A stretch of 64,000 bases of DNA, from the NCBI GenBank assembly GCA_028823235.1, contig JAPKBW010000002.1, positions 1-64,000 of the forward strand, in the 5' to 3' direction. The first letter of the stretch is position 1, and each line of letters starts with the position of its first letter. The notes under the pieces were generated by a model. The model searched no databases. It was not told the DNA's origin and saw only the letters and a list, made by a program, of their open reading frames with translations. The position numbers and the translations under genes are program-made. The stretch comes from Longimicrobiales bacterium (GTDB lineage Bacteria; Gemmatimonadota; Gemmatimonadetes; Longimicrobiales; Gaopeijiaceae). Positions 8,746 to 18,341 of the stretch are shown one piece after another.

Positions 8746-9237
8746 TCAGCCCCCCGGCTCGCCCCCGCGTGGAGCCGCCGGTGCCGCTGGCGTGCACATC
8801 ACCAAGAAGTTGTAGAGGTGCTCACCCCGCTGCAGGAAGACGGCATCGCTGACCGTCATCTCCGCGTCCGTATTGAGCGCTATGGCCGAGTCGTAAAAAT
8901 TGAAAAGACAATCCGCGCCGTGCTGACGATATCGAAGCGACGCCTCGTTGGGGGCGTCGCGGGGATCTGGTGTCCGTTCCCAGCCTGACTCGGGCAGGAT
9001 CTCATAGAACTGGCGTGCCACCACCGCTGAGGACTCTGTCGTCGCACCTGCTGCAGTCACCCGGCATCCCGATACCATCGCCTGAGTCCGCCAATCGTCG
9101 ATTGTGTCGGGTTCGGTGATTACCGTCATGCCGATGACGTCACGCAGATGGCGTTCGGCGTCGAGGCACAGATCGAGCTGGGCTGACACGGCGGCAGGTA
9201 TCGTCATGGCGACACAAAATCCAGCCATGCCAACCAC
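8746..9237 (-). CDS. secreted hypothetical protein
   Basis: The protein has about 163 residues from GTG 9237. The N-terminus is a Sec signal (VVGMAGFCVAMTIPAAVSAQ); the frame is open further upstream through SQTKRALLGRA, which would complete a normal signal n-region, but no ATG/GTG/TTG is found there, so the true start is uncertain. The mature part has four Cys, at LDLCLDAER, VSGCRV, GADCLFNF and VMCTP, consistent with two disulfides. The tail is Ala/Pro/Gly-rich. I do not recognise a family. Confidence 0.6.
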   Translation of the reverse strand: MVGMAGFCVAMTIPAAVSAQLDLCLDAERHLRDVIGMTVITEPDTIDDWRTQAMVSGCRVTAAGATTESSAVVARQFYEILPESGWERTPDPRDAPNEASLRYRQHGADCLFNFYDSAIALNTDAEMTVSDAVFLQRGEHLYNFLVMCTPAAPAAPRGGEPGG

Positions 9238-9592
9238 AGCCCGACCAAGGAGCGCCCTCTTCGTTTGACTAGCGATGTGGATTTCTCTCCGGCGTGGGTC
9301 TATCAGATCTCTACAATAACCGTCAAGCGGACGTACGGGTCCGCTGATTGGAACCCCGACAGCCGCGCGCGCATGTTGCCGGGCGCAATCACTTGGTCGG
9401 ATTTGTTCGAGACGGGGCTAAAGGTATGTCGGCATATGCGGACACCACCTACGAAGAACTTCTGGGGCTGCAGCACTACATCTCGCCACGGGCTGAGGCT
9501 GGCCTTGTAGCCTAGGGTGTGGGATAATTTGATGCGGGAGCTACGGAGAGACCCTGAACTCGACCATACCTGAGACGGACGCACGAGGAATC
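9238..9592. other. intergenic stretch without recognisable gene
   Basis: 355 bases between the divergent starts at 9237 and 9593. Short open frames on both strands carry no motif I recognise. An AT-richer GGATAATTTG at 9522-9531 could be a -10 element for the downstream lipoprotein gene, but no -35 at normal spacing is visible. Confidence 0.4.
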
Positions 9593-10219
9593 ATGAAGAA
9601 TCTGCGATACAACTCCGGGGCCTGCGCCCTGCTGATGCTTTTCGGCACCGCATGTGGTGCACCTTCAGCTGAAAGCGCCTCAGACGCCGTCGCGTCCTCG
9701 GCGGCCGCAGCGGCAACTTCCATGGCCGGCGATCAGCGAGCCGCCATCGAGGTCGCTGCGGCAGCGCTTTCAGTCGCGACCGACATGGAAGTGAGGAGTG
9801 CCCGCAGCCCCATTCCGGGCGTGATTACTGCCGGCCAACCCACGCAGGAACAGCTCGAAGCTCTGAATGAGGCAGGCGTGACTCACTTCATCTCACTTCG
9901 TCCGACGGCAGAGGGTGGGGCCGGCTGGGAGGAGGCACACGCCGCGGACGGGTCGTACGACTTCGATCGGCTTCCCATATCAGGGGCTGCGTCTCTCACC
10001 CGAGAGAACGTCGACATCTTCGCTACAATGCTGGAGAAGACCGGAGGAGCGCCGACTGTTCTCTACTGCGCGAGCAGCAATCGCGTGGGGGCGATGTTGG
10101 CGTTGAAGGCCCACTGGATCGACGGCGTGGACGCGGCCGAGGCGTTCGAAATCGGACTCGCTGCCGGCATGACGCGATTGGAAGCGCCGGTCCGTGAGCT
10201 TCTCGGGTTGGAGTCTTAG
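9593..10219 (+). CDS. DUF442 / beta-lactamase-hydrolase-like phosphatase-fold lipoprotein
   Basis: The protein has 208 residues; ATG 9593 follows GAGGAAT. It begins with a lipoprotein-like signal ending in LFGTAC, followed by an Ala/Ser-rich linker to about residue 60. The C-terminal ~140 residues match the DUF442 protein-tyrosine-phosphatase-like fold: an opening PIPGVITAGQPTQEQLEAL segment, a VTHFISLRP strand and the P-loop-like YCASSNRVGAML. The loop is Cys-x4-Arg, not the Cys-x5-Arg of true PTPs, as is usual for this family. The enzymatic role is unsettled. The stop is directly followed by the GTG start of the amidohydrolase, so the two are probably one operon. Confidence 0.82.
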   Translation: MKNLRYNSGACALLMLFGTACGAPSAESASDAVASSAAAAATSMAGDQRAAIEVAAAALSVATDMEVRSARSPIPGVITAGQPTQEQLEALNEAGVTHFISLRPTAEGGAGWEEAHAADGSYDFDRLPISGAASLTRENVDIFATMLEKTGGAPTVLYCASSNRVGAMLALKAHWIDGVDAAEAFEIGLAAGMTRLEAPVRELLGLES

Positions 10220-11734
10220 GTGAGTTCTACCACCCGGTCTCGCGCCTGCTCGCGCGCGCTCCTCGGGGCTGCGCTGATGGCTGTAGCCGTGCCCACGATG
10301 GTGCTCGCGCAGGAGACGTATGATGTGGTCCTGAGCGGCGGCCGAGTGATGGACCCGGAGACGGGCCTGGATGCGATCCGGTACGTGGGCATCCGAGGTG
10401 AGATGATCGTGGCGATCTCCGAAGAGCCGCTCCAGGGCGAAACGATGATCGATGCGACCGGACTCGTCGTTGCTCCGGGCTTCATTGACCTGCACGCGCA
10501 CGGTCAGAGTAATCGCGCAAACGAGTTCCAGGCGCGCGACGGCGTGACGACGGCGCTGGAGTTGGAGTCGGGCGTGCCCAGTGTCGCTGGCTATCTGGGA
10601 AGTCGAGCCGGCGATGCCGTGCTTAATTTCGGTGCCACGATCTCACATGGAGCGTTGCGAACTGCAGTGATGCCTGAATACCGCGATGAGGTTCGCATGG
10701 CTTTGGCAGGGCTCAGTCTGGATCGGACCGAAGATGAACTCGAAGTGCTCGGGCGCGCCATCTCATTGGGCAACTATGACGCCCTCGATAAGGAGCACTA
10801 TCCAGAACTGCACGAACAGATCACGCAGGGCATGGCCGAAGGAGCCCTCGGTATCGGCATGCCGCATCAATATTATCCGGGCGCGACCCGCGATGAGATT
10901 TTTCGTCTTTTTGCTCATGCCGGTCCTGAAAAGTTCCCGATCTACACTCACGTCCGATCGATGGGAATTGACGCGATTCAGGAGGTCGTTGCGAATGCCG
11001 TAGCAACCGGCACGCCGCTGCATATCGTGCACCTGAATAGCTCTAGCCTTTGGGACATACAGACGAATCTCGACCTCATTCAGGGAGCTCAGGAAGCGGG
11101 TGTCGACGTGACGACGGAGGCGTATCCGTACACCGCCGCTTCGACGTCGCTCGAGTCGGCGATTTTCGACGAGGGGTGGCGGGAGCGCTTCCAGATTACC
11201 TACTCCGACCTGCAGTGGCAGGCGACCGGTGAGCGTCTGACCGAAGAGACATTCAACCAGTATCGAGCCGAGGGCGGCACCGTGATCATTCATATGATGC
11301 AACCGGAATGGATTGAGGCGGCGATGCGGGCCCCGCACGTCATGGTGGCGTCGGACGGGATGCCCTACGACCCCGGAGCACATCCCCGTAGCGCGGGCAC
11401 CTTCTCTCGCTTCCTCGGTCGGTATGTCCGTGATGACGGCGTCCTTTCTCTCATGGACGGCCTGCGTAAGATCACGTTGATGCCTGCTCAGCGCCTCGAA
11501 ACCGTCTCGCCGCAGATGAGGCGGAAGGGCCGGATCCAGATCGGGAGCGATGCGGACGTCACGATTTTCGATCCTGCCAGGATCATCGACACCGCCACGT
11601 TCGAAGATGACTTGTCATATTCACTCGGTGTCGAGCACGTGCTCGTCAATGGCGAGTTCGTGGTGCGGGACGGAGAGAATGTTGAGGGAGCGCGCCCGGG
11701 TCGCCCGGTGGTGGGAAGAAAAGTTGTCTTCTAG
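10220..11734 (+). CDS. exported N-acyl-D-amino-acid deacylase-like amidohydrolase
   Basis: The protein has 504 residues from GTG 10220, which abuts the previous stop. The signal peptide ends in MVLAQ. The amidohydrolase fold is shown by GFIDLHAHGQS (HxH), THVRSMG and VHLNSSS (later metal His residues), the Asp of ASDGMPYD, and the closing beta-sandwich with IQIGSDADVTIFDP. The arrangement is that of D-aminoacylases/N-acyl-D-glutamate deacylases, which release D-amino acids from N-acyl forms. Periplasmic location fits scavenging of bacterial cell-wall-derived or modified D-amino acids. The product end is followed by a long palindrome (11894-11919). Confidence 0.88.
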   Translation: MSSTTRSRACSRALLGAALMAVAVPTMVLAQETYDVVLSGGRVMDPETGLDAIRYVGIRGEMIVAISEEPLQGETMIDATGLVVAPGFIDLHAHGQSNRANEFQARDGVTTALELESGVPSVAGYLGSRAGDAVLNFGATISHGALRTAVMPEYRDEVRMALAGLSLDRTEDELEVLGRAISLGNYDALDKEHYPELHEQITQGMAEGALGIGMPHQYYPGATRDEIFRLFAHAGPEKFPIYTHVRSMGIDAIQEVVANAVATGTPLHIVHLNSSSLWDIQTNLDLIQGAQEAGVDVTTEAYPYTAASTSLESAIFDEGWRERFQITYSDLQWQATGERLTEETFNQYRAEGGTVIIHMMQPEWIEAAMRAPHVMVASDGMPYDPGAHPRSAGTFSRFLGRYVRDDGVLSLMDGLRKITLMPAQRLETVSPQMRRKGRIQIGSDADVTIFDPARIIDTATFEDDLSYSLGVEHVLVNGEFVVRDGENVEGARPGRPVVGRKVVF

Positions 11735-11893
11735 GAAGACTCAGCACCGAGTAAGCACGGCAACGAGCGCCCGCCGCAGACGGACGCCCGAGCTGTCGAA
11801 CCGACAGACCCGGTAACGAGGAGAGGATGATCACTCGCCGGCGAGCCGTGATCTCGCTGAGCGACGCACTCACATCTAGCCCGTCGAGCGCAT

Positions 11894-11919
11894 CCCCTGA
11901 CTTCCCAGGAAGTCAGGGG
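11894..11919. repeat. 26-bp near-perfect palindrome in a convergent intergenic region
   Basis: CCCCTGACTTCC, a CA spacer, then GGAAGTCAGGGG: 12 paired bases per arm without mismatch. It lies in the 306-base gap (11735-12040) between two convergent genes, which otherwise holds no gene I recognise. There is no T run on either side, so it is not a classical terminator, though a hairpin here could still end or protect transcripts of both genes. A dimeric regulator site is the alternative. Confidence 0.8.
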
Positions 11920-12040
11920 AGCGTGACCAGTTGGTGCACCTCTGCAGGGAAGGGCACCTGAGCCACGGCTGAGTCGAGAGTGGTGAGCTAGGTCACGAGT
12001 CCCGGTGCGACGATCGTCGCGAGGAAGAGCTTCGCCGGCG

Positions 12041-13282
12041 TCAGCGCTGGCCCGCTGGCTCCAACCTCAGGATCGCCGTCGGGGGACCGTCGACAAACCG
12101 ATCGCCACCGTCGAAGGCGAGATAAATGAAGCCGTCCGGTCCCTGCTGGACGTCTCTGATTCTCCCCATGTCCTGAATCAGTACTTCCTCCCGAGCGATC
12201 TCCTGGCCGTCGAGTCTCAGGCGGACGAGGCGTTGGCCACTCAACCCTCCGATGAGCATGTCGCCGCGCCACTCGGGGAATGCATCGCCCGTGTAGAAGA
12301 GCATACCGGCGACGCCGATCGATGGAACCCAGATGTGCGCTGGCGGCGCCATCCCGTCCTGATGCGTGCCGTGGTGGATGGCCTCGCCCGTTCGGTAGTT
12401 CACGCCGTAGCCGACGACAGGCCAGCCGTAGTTCGCACCGGGACTGAGGAGGTTCACCTCGTCACCGCCTTGAGGCCCGTGCTCGGTGAGCCACACGTCA
12501 CCCGTCTGCGGGTGGACCGCGAGGCCTTGGGCGTTTCTGTGCCCGTACGTCCAGATTTCGGGCAACATTTCTGCGCGGCCGACGAACGGATTGTCCTCCG
12601 GAATTCGCCCATCGTCATGAAGGCGGACCGTGGTGCCGTTGTGGTTCGAGAGATCCTGCGCTGGGTGTGCCGCTAGGTCACCGGTGGCGGGCCACTGCCG
12701 GTCGCCCAGTGTGACGTACATGTAGCCGTCACCGTCGAACGCGATCTTCCCCCCCCACATGGAGCTTCGCTCACTCCCGTTGCCGTCGGCTTTGGCATGA
12801 AAGAGTTCCTCGACGTCCGACATACGATCGTTCTCAAAGCGCCCACGAGCGACCGTCAGCGCGCCGAGTGAGTCGGCGCCGGGCTTCACATAACTCAGGT
12901 AGAGAAGCCGGTTCGCCGCAAAGTCCGGATGCAGCGCGACGTCGCGCAGGCCAGCCTGCTCGAGTCCGTTCATGGACATGGCCCCCCGCCCGAGAGCTAG
13001 GATGTCCGGGAGCCCTTCTACGGAGTCGGGCAGGAGGAGTCCGTCCCGCACGATGCGAAGCCGGCCGGGTCGCTCGGTCACGAGAAGGTCACCCTCAGGG
13101 GTGAACACCATGGAGAAGGGGTTCACGAGTCCGTTCGCCACCTCGACGATCTGAAAGTCGTGGTACGCGGTCTGTACGACGTCGCCGCTGTCCTGGCCGA
13201 GAGCGAAAGAGGAAGCTATGGCCGCACCGATCGCGAGAACGGCTACGGCGAGTGGTGTGCTACGGGGGAGGGTGCGGCTCAT
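12041..13282 (-). CDS. PQQ-dependent sugar dehydrogenase family (glucose/sorbosone dehydrogenase, GSDH)
   Basis: The 413-residue protein has a signal peptide ending in SSFALGQ, so it works in the periplasm. The body reads as the six-bladed GSDH propeller: NPFSMVFTPEGDLLVTERPG, GLRDVALHPDF and LYLSYV near the start, then a GKIAFDGDGYMYVTLGD segment, YGHRNAQGLAVHP and TEHGPQGGDEVN with the catalytic His. This matches aldose sugar dehydrogenases (YliI type) that use PQQ and oxidise sugars to lactones. No pqq biosynthesis gene is in the window. It is divergent from the amidohydrolase at 13435. Confidence 0.9.
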   Translation of the reverse strand: MSRTLPRSTPLAVAVLAIGAAIASSFALGQDSGDVVQTAYHDFQIVEVANGLVNPFSMVFTPEGDLLVTERPGRLRIVRDGLLLPDSVEGLPDILALGRGAMSMNGLEQAGLRDVALHPDFAANRLLYLSYVKPGADSLGALTVARGRFENDRMSDVEELFHAKADGNGSERSSMWGGKIAFDGDGYMYVTLGDRQWPATGDLAAHPAQDLSNHNGTTVRLHDDGRIPEDNPFVGRAEMLPEIWTYGHRNAQGLAVHPQTGDVWLTEHGPQGGDEVNLLSPGANYGWPVVGYGVNYRTGEAIHHGTHQDGMAPPAHIWVPSIGVAGMLFYTGDAFPEWRGDMLIGGLSGQRLVRLRLDGQEIAREEVLIQDMGRIRDVQQGPDGFIYLAFDGGDRFVDGPPTAILRLEPAGQR

Positions 13283-13434
13283 CGAGGACCTGTGTGCGAC
13301 GGAAGGGCAGGGGTTTTCGTACGAAATGAATACAGATGCATTTCCTCGACCGAAAGGATCGACCCTACTGACACTTGCCCCGAGGGCGGGTGGGTGAAAC
13401 CCTCAGCGTTCCAGTATCCAGCATGAGAGGTGAT

Positions 13435-14712
13435 ATGCGCTCCAGCATGATGACATTCGTTCCAACTCAGTCCGTTCGGACTGCGCTTTGTCTTCTCACC
13501 CTCACGGTGGTTGGTTGTACGAGTGCACCGGAGAACCCCGATGCCGTGGTTTTCAGCGGCGGACGGCTCATCACCGGCGACGGCGCGGTAATCGAGGATG
13601 CAGTCGTAGTCGTCGATGGCGATCGGATCATCGCTGCGGGTTCGCGGAGTGACACCGAGGCCCCTGCTGGCGCGACAATGGTCGACATGTCGGGCAAGAC
13701 GATCATGCCTACACTCGTGAACGCGCACTTTCACCTCTCATCCGACCGTCAGGAGCGAGTCGATCAACTCCAGCACATGGCGTACTACGGCTCCGGCTCC
13801 GCGCTCAGCCTTGGCCTCGACGTCGGTGACCTCGGCCTGACGATGCGCAGCGAGGCGATCCCAGACGGTGCTCGTTCGCAGTCGGCGGGACGTGGAATCA
13901 CGTCTCCCGAGCCTGGGCGATCTGAAGTGCCATACTGGGTGACGACGGAGGACGAGGCACGAGCCGCGGTACGCGAGCTGGCCGCGCAGAATGTCGATTT
14001 CGTGAAGATCTGGGTTGACTCACGCGGTGGTCAGTACGATCGCCTTTCGCCGGAGCTCTACGGCGCCGTCATCGACGAGGCCCATGCAAACGGTCAGCGT
14101 GTGACGGCTCACGTATTCACGCTCGAGGATGGTAAGGGGCTCCTGCGGGCGGGCATCGACGCATTCGCCCACGGAATCCGTGACATGGATGTCGATGATG
14201 AGCTTGTAGCTCTTTGGCTCGAACGGCCTGAGGTGGTTCTTGTGCCCAATCTGCCAGGGCCGGGTGTCGCGACTGACCTCTCCTGGCTCAGTGGGACGAT
14301 TCCCGCTGAGACTCTGGAGGAGATGCAGGCCGGTCAGGTCGATCGACCCGCCGCTCAGGAATCCTTCGGGATCCAGGCCCGGAATCTGGCTCGGCTGAGC
14401 GCAGAGGGAGTGACGATCGCTTTCGGTACGGATGGCGGCTCCCCGTGGGCTGCGCACCAGGAACTCGAAGACATGGTGCGGACGGGCATGTCTCCGGCCG
14501 ACGTCATCGTGGCCGCCACCTCGGCCTCCGCGGCAGTCATGAAGATGCCCGATGTGGGTACGATCGCTCCGGGAATGGTCGCTGATCTGTTGATCCTCGA
14601 CGCGAACCCGATCGACGATATCACGAACACGCGCCGCATCTCGGCGGTGTATTTGCGGGGACAGGCGATCGACCGGGACGCACTGGGAGCGCGGCTCCGG
14701 GGCGGCGAATGA
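13435..14712 (+). CDS. amidohydrolase-family lipoprotein
   Basis: The protein has 425 residues. ATG 13435 is preceded by GAGAGGTG at ideal spacing, which decides it over ATGs at 13375 and 13423. The signal ends in LTLTVVGC, a good lipobox. The metal-dependent amidohydrolase features are NAHFHL (HxH), VTAHVFT and FAHGIRD (metal His residues), the Asp in FGTDGGSPW, and a final GTIAPGMVADLLILDANP. These resemble imidazolonepropionase/prolidase-like (PF01979) proteins. It is probably anchored to the inner leaflet of the outer membrane and cleaves a cyclic amide or dipeptide; the substrate is unknown. Confidence 0.87.
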   Translation: MRSSMMTFVPTQSVRTALCLLTLTVVGCTSAPENPDAVVFSGGRLITGDGAVIEDAVVVVDGDRIIAAGSRSDTEAPAGATMVDMSGKTIMPTLVNAHFHLSSDRQERVDQLQHMAYYGSGSALSLGLDVGDLGLTMRSEAIPDGARSQSAGRGITSPEPGRSEVPYWVTTEDEARAAVRELAAQNVDFVKIWVDSRGGQYDRLSPELYGAVIDEAHANGQRVTAHVFTLEDGKGLLRAGIDAFAHGIRDMDVDDELVALWLERPEVVLVPNLPGPGVATDLSWLSGTIPAETLEEMQAGQVDRPAAQESFGIQARNLARLSAEGVTIAFGTDGGSPWAAHQELEDMVRTGMSPADVIVAATSASAAVMKMPDVGTIAPGMVADLLILDANPIDDITNTRRISAVYLRGQAIDRDALGARLRGGE

Positions 14713-14890
14713 ACGCTTAGCCTCAGGCCATCACGGCCTGCGACCTCCCCGGCAACGAGGCGGATGAGCGCATCTCACGGCGCCGATGTGATCGGGCTTG
14801 CGATCGCCCCGCCCATGGTCCTCGTCGAGGTGCCGGTGCAGCTGAGGTAGTTGTGTTTGTCCGAGGGAAAGAGGACGTCGCCCTCTCCCC

Positions 14891-16390
14891 CTACCGTGCG
14901 AAATTCCAGTTCTCTCGCACAGACTCGGTCCGTGACAGCATGACCCGCCGAATGGCCTCGACGACGTCCAGGTTGGATGCCGCGACGTCCCTGGCTTCAG
15001 CCGGATCTGCTTCCAGGTCGTACAGCTCGATCGGTGCGTCAGGATCATCGTGCCCACCTAGACGGACACCCTTCCAGCGCCCCATCCGGACAGCCTGTGC
15101 GCCATTCCACAGGCCGTGATACTCCCAGTACAGCGCGTCGTGCGCATTCTGGTTCGCCCCCCCGGTGAGCTCGGCCAGGAAGGAGATGCCATCGATGTCG
15201 ATGGGTGCCGAGACTCCGGCGAGGTCGGCGAAGGTCGGCATCATGTCCCAGAACGCCGATATGTGATCGCTCACGGACCCCGGTTCGATCTGGCCCGGCC
15301 AACGTGCAATGAACGGTACGCGTATTCCGCCTTCGTACACTGAGCCCTTGAGTCCGCGAAGCCCCGCGCTGCTATCGAAATACTCTGCGTCGACTCCGCC
15401 CGTATAGGTCGTCCCGTTGTCGCTGGTGAAGATCACTACCGTGTTTTCCGCGAGACCGAGCTCGTCGAGCCGTGCTAGGATCCGCCCGATGTGTGCGTCC
15501 ATTCGGGTGATCATACCGGCGTAGGTAGAGAACGGCCGGTAGTGCGGCAGATAGCTGCGGTCTCCCAGGTACGGCTCCTCATCGAAGGCACCTTCGTACT
15601 CGACGAGCGATGAATCAGGGACCTGCAGCGCGAGGTGAGGGACGGTGAAGGGCAAGTAGAGGAAGAACGGCTCGTCCTGGTGTTCGTCGAGGAACACCAG
15701 CGCATCGTCGGCCATGACGTCGAGTGAGTACTCGTTACCCTGATATTGCCGGTACTGCTCAGGGTCGGTGGGATCGTCGCCATCGAACCGTTGGTGAGGA
15801 CTGAAGTAGTCGTTGTCCAGCGGCACCCGTTCGCCGTTCCTCCACAGGTGTGTCGGGTAGAAATTGTGAGCAAGCTGCTGGTCGAGGTATCCGAAGAAGT
15901 AGTCAAACCCCTGATAGTGCGGCTGCCCGAGCGTCTCGCGGCCACCGAGACCCCACTTCCCGATCGCACCCGTCACGTAGCCAGCGTCCTGGAGCATCGT
16001 GCCGATGGTGTAGGTGCCGGAGTCGAGGGGCATCTGACCAAGCTCGTCGGGATCCGGATATCCACCGACCTCGTGGTTGTCGCGCACCTGAGAACGCAGC
16101 GTGCTGAGGCCTGTCAGGAGTGTCCCACGTGACGGGGCACAGACCGGACTGCCTGCGTAGTGGTTTGTGAGTCGCATTCCATCTGCGGCCAGCGCATCGA
16201 GGTTCGGCGTCCGAATTCGAGTCTGTCCGTAGGAGCCCAATTCGCCGTAGCCCAGATCATCGGCCAGCATGTAAACGATATTGGGCGGCCGAGCTGCCGG
16301 GTCCTCACCGCATCCGGCGAGAGCTCCACAGCCGGCGAGAGCGACGACCAACGATGTGGCTTGGGTCAGGCAACGCCTTAGGCTGCTCAT
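14891..16390 (-). CDS. formylglycine-dependent sulfatase, lipoprotein
   Basis: The 499-residue arylsulfatase-type enzyme has a lipoprotein signal ([12 protein letters not shown]). Metal residues appear in [15 protein letters not shown]. The modification motif C-x-P-S-R is in [15 protein letters not shown], where Cys would become formylglycine. [10 protein letters not shown] and [11 protein letters not shown] supply further active-site residues. It would remove sulfate esters from glycans or small molecules in the periplasm. It is encoded directly downstream of recQ with a 4-base ATGA overlap, an odd partner. No formylglycine-generating enzyme is in the window. Confidence 0.93.
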   Translation of the reverse strand: MSSLRRCLTQATSLVVALAGCGALAGCGEDPAARPPNIVYMLADDLGYGELGSYGQTRIRTPNLDALAADGMRLTNHYAGSPVCAPSRGTLLTGLSTLRSQVRDNHEVGGYPDPDELGQMPLDSGTYTIGTMLQDAGYVTGAIGKWGLGGRETLGQPHYQGFDYFFGYLDQQLAHNFYPTHLWRNGERVPLDNDYFSPHQRFDGDDPTDPEQYRQYQGNEYSLDVMADDALVFLDEHQDEPFFLYLPFTVPHLALQVPDSSLVEYEGAFDEEPYLGDRSYLPHYRPFSTYAGMITRMDAHIGRILARLDELGLAENTVVIFTSDNGTTYTGGVDAEYFDSSAGLRGLKGSVYEGGIRVPFIARWPGQIEPGSVSDHISAFWDMMPTFADLAGVSAPIDIDGISFLAELTGGANQNAHDALYWEYHGLWNGAQAVRMGRWKGVRLGGHDDPDAPIELYDLEADPAEARDVAASNLDVVEAIRRVMLSRTESVRENWNFAR

Positions 16391-17919
16391 TCAGTGTCTC
16401 CGAGAATGATGTCCAGGAAGGTCGATCCATACTTCTTGAGTTTCGCCGGGCCTACACCGGGAACGTCGAGCATCTCGCCGTCGTTGCTCGGTCTCTGGAC
16501 CGCCATCTCCACGAGTACCTTGTCACTGAAGACGATGTAGGCGGGCACCTTCAGCCGGTCTGCCAGTTCCTTCCGCAGACCTCGCAGCTTCTGGAAGAGG
16601 GCGTCGTCTTCGGGAGTGAGCGAGTCTCCGGTAGTGCTGACGTGCCGCGATCGCCGTTTCGTGCCCTGGACGGCGCCGATCGCGCCCATCGCCTCGGCAG
16701 CGATCTGATCCGGCCCGATGCCCGTGCAGACATCACACGACGCGTCGCATGGCCCCATGACTTCATCGAAGTGCGCCAGGATCATCTGATGACGGCAGCG
16801 ATGTGCCTCGACAAGTTGAAAGAGGTCTACCGTCTTCTGCCGTTTCTGCTGGTAGACCTCGGGCTCGTCGATGTCACTCAAGAAGCGCTCGTGAAGCTTT
16901 ACGTCTGCCCACGAATAGAAGAGGAAGCAGTCACTCTGTAGGCCGTCACGGCCCGCGCGTCCCATCTCTTGATACCAGGACTCGATGTCCTTCGGCATGT
17001 CCCGATGGATGACGAAACGGACATTCGACTTGTCGATGCCCATTCCGAAGGCGACGGTCGCTACGATGACCTCGATCTCGTCGCGCTGGAATGCTTCCTG
17101 GTTTCGAGCTCGGTCCTGGTCCGGGAGGCCGGCGTGGTAGGGCAGGGCGTTCACTCCGTTCGCCTTCAGGAACGCACACGTCTGCTCCACTCCTTTCCGG
17201 CTCAGGCAGTACACGATTCCTGATTCGCCTTCTCGCCGCTTGATCAGTGAGAGGATCTCTTTCTTGGTATCCCCGGTCCCCTTCTTGCGGCAGCCGATCT
17301 CGAGGTTGGCACGGAAAAAAGAACCCTTGTAGCCGGCCGGCTTTCGCATGCCGAGCTGTCGCAGGATGTCCCGAGCTACCGGCCGCGTCGCGGTCGCTGT
17401 GAGTGCGAGCACTGGGACGTCGAGTCCTTCCTTCAGGCCGCGGAGACGACGGTATGAGGGACGAAAGTCATGCCCCCACTGGCTGATGCAGTGCGCTTCG
17501 TCGACGACCATCAATGAGATAGGGCACGTTGAGACAAAGTCACCCAGGCGGCCGTCGAAAGCCTCCGGGGCGAGATACACGAGCTCGTATTCACCGCGCC
17601 GAAGCGCGTCCAGCCGGGCATTTCGCTCGTCCCAGTCGAGGGTCGAATTGATCTCGACGGCTGCGAAGCCGAGCTCCTGCAGAGCATCGACTTGGTCTTT
17701 CATCAAGCTGATCAGCGGGGAAAGAACCAGGACCGTGCCTTCTAGAATGCGGGCCGGGAGTTGGTATGTGAGCGACTTGCCCGCGCCTGTGGGCATTACG
17801 GCGATGCAGTCCCTTCCCGCCAGCACTGCTTCAATGACTTCGTGCTGCCCGGGGCGAAATTCGTCGAACCCGAAGACATCACGCAGGACATCGAGTGCGC
17901 TGACTTGGGATATCTGCAT
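16387..17919 (-). CDS. recQ: RecQ-family ATP-dependent DNA helicase lacking the RQC winged helix
   Basis: The 510-residue protein is a 3'-5' superfamily 2 DNA helicase. [19 protein letters not shown] and [14 protein letters not shown] form the Q and Walker A motifs, [19 protein letters not shown] is the DEAH box with the aromatic-rich loop, and [20 protein letters not shown] and [10 protein letters not shown] are motifs V and VI. A Zn-binding module follows (HRCRHQ, then [10 protein letters not shown]). Only ~45 residues separate it from a C-terminal HRDC domain ([16 protein letters not shown], ending in [15 protein letters not shown]). The ~100-residue winged-helix RQC domain of typical RecQ, as in the ~609-residue E. 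coli protein, is absent. The start overlaps the stop of an upstream ORF (TGATG), and the end overlaps the sulfatase start. Confidence 0.93.
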   Translation of the reverse strand: MQISQVSALDVLRDVFGFDEFRPGQHEVIEAVLAGRDCIAVMPTGAGKSLTYQLPARILEGTVLVLSPLISLMKDQVDALQELGFAAVEINSTLDWDERNARLDALRRGEYELVYLAPEAFDGRLGDFVSTCPISLMVVDEAHCISQWGHDFRPSYRRLRGLKEGLDVPVLALTATATRPVARDILRQLGMRKPAGYKGSFFRANLEIGCRKKGTGDTKKEILSLIKRREGESGIVYCLSRKGVEQTCAFLKANGVNALPYHAGLPDQDRARNQEAFQRDEIEVIVATVAFGMGIDKSNVRFVIHRDMPKDIESWYQEMGRAGRDGLQSDCFLFYSWADVKLHERFLSDIDEPEVYQQKRQKTVDLFQLVEAHRCRHQMILAHFDEVMGPCDASCDVCTGIGPDQIAAEAMGAIGAVQGTKRRSRHVSTTGDSLTPEDDALFQKLRGLRKELADRLKVPAYIVFSDKVLVEMAVQRPSNDGEMLDVPGVGPAKLKKYGSTFLDIILGDTE

Positions 17920-18314
17920 CAGAACGCCACCACGATTCCGAACGTGAAGTCATGGCGCCGGATGTGTGAGCCGGCGGAGAGATTTCTCACGGTTTGGAAA
18001 GTGTCATCGAGGTTTTCAAACGAATTCACGTCGCCGTAAAATGACAGGTTAACCCTGGCGGCATTCTGTTGAACGAGCCTCGGTAGACCGATCGGCAGAT
18101 GATTGATGGACTCGTCCCGCGGAATTTCTTGGGAGTGAACTCTGCTGGGAGCCGCGATGGAGGCGGCCAGAGAGAGACGAGCGATGATCTCATGTTGTTC
18201 TGGGATGGCAGACAGCGATACGGCCGAGACCGTAAAAATTGTTCCAGCGAGCCACGAACATACAAGGTCTCCGGCGGCTCCGCGCATTGCAGCAACGATG
18301 TGCGAGGCGCACAT
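17919..18314 (-). CDS. small exported ORF with outer-membrane-barrel-like C-terminus, coupled to recQ
   Basis: The protein has 131 residues. A hydrophobic segment near the N-terminus ([20 protein letters not shown]) could be a signal. The C-terminal 45 residues alternate like two or three barrel strands ([17 protein letters not shown], then [11 protein letters not shown]) and end in Phe, as outer-membrane proteins do. Its TGA stop overlaps the recQ ATG as TGATG, so translation is probably coupled. It may be the remains of a longer barrel protein joined to its signal by deletion, or a genuine small gene. No family is recognised. Confidence 0.4.
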   Translation of the reverse strand: MCASHIVAAMRGAAGDLVCSWLAGTIFTVSAVSLSAIPEQHEIIARLSLAASIAAPSRVHSQEIPRDESINHLPIGLPRLVQQNAARVNLSFYGDVNSFENLDDTFQTVRNLSAGSHIRRHDFTFGIVVAF

Positions 18315-18341
18315 TCGCGCTCCCCGGGATGGAGCAATTCC

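Noticed and set aside
12005-12676. 223-residue plus-strand ORF
   Set aside because: Shadow of the sugar dehydrogenase gene on the other strand.
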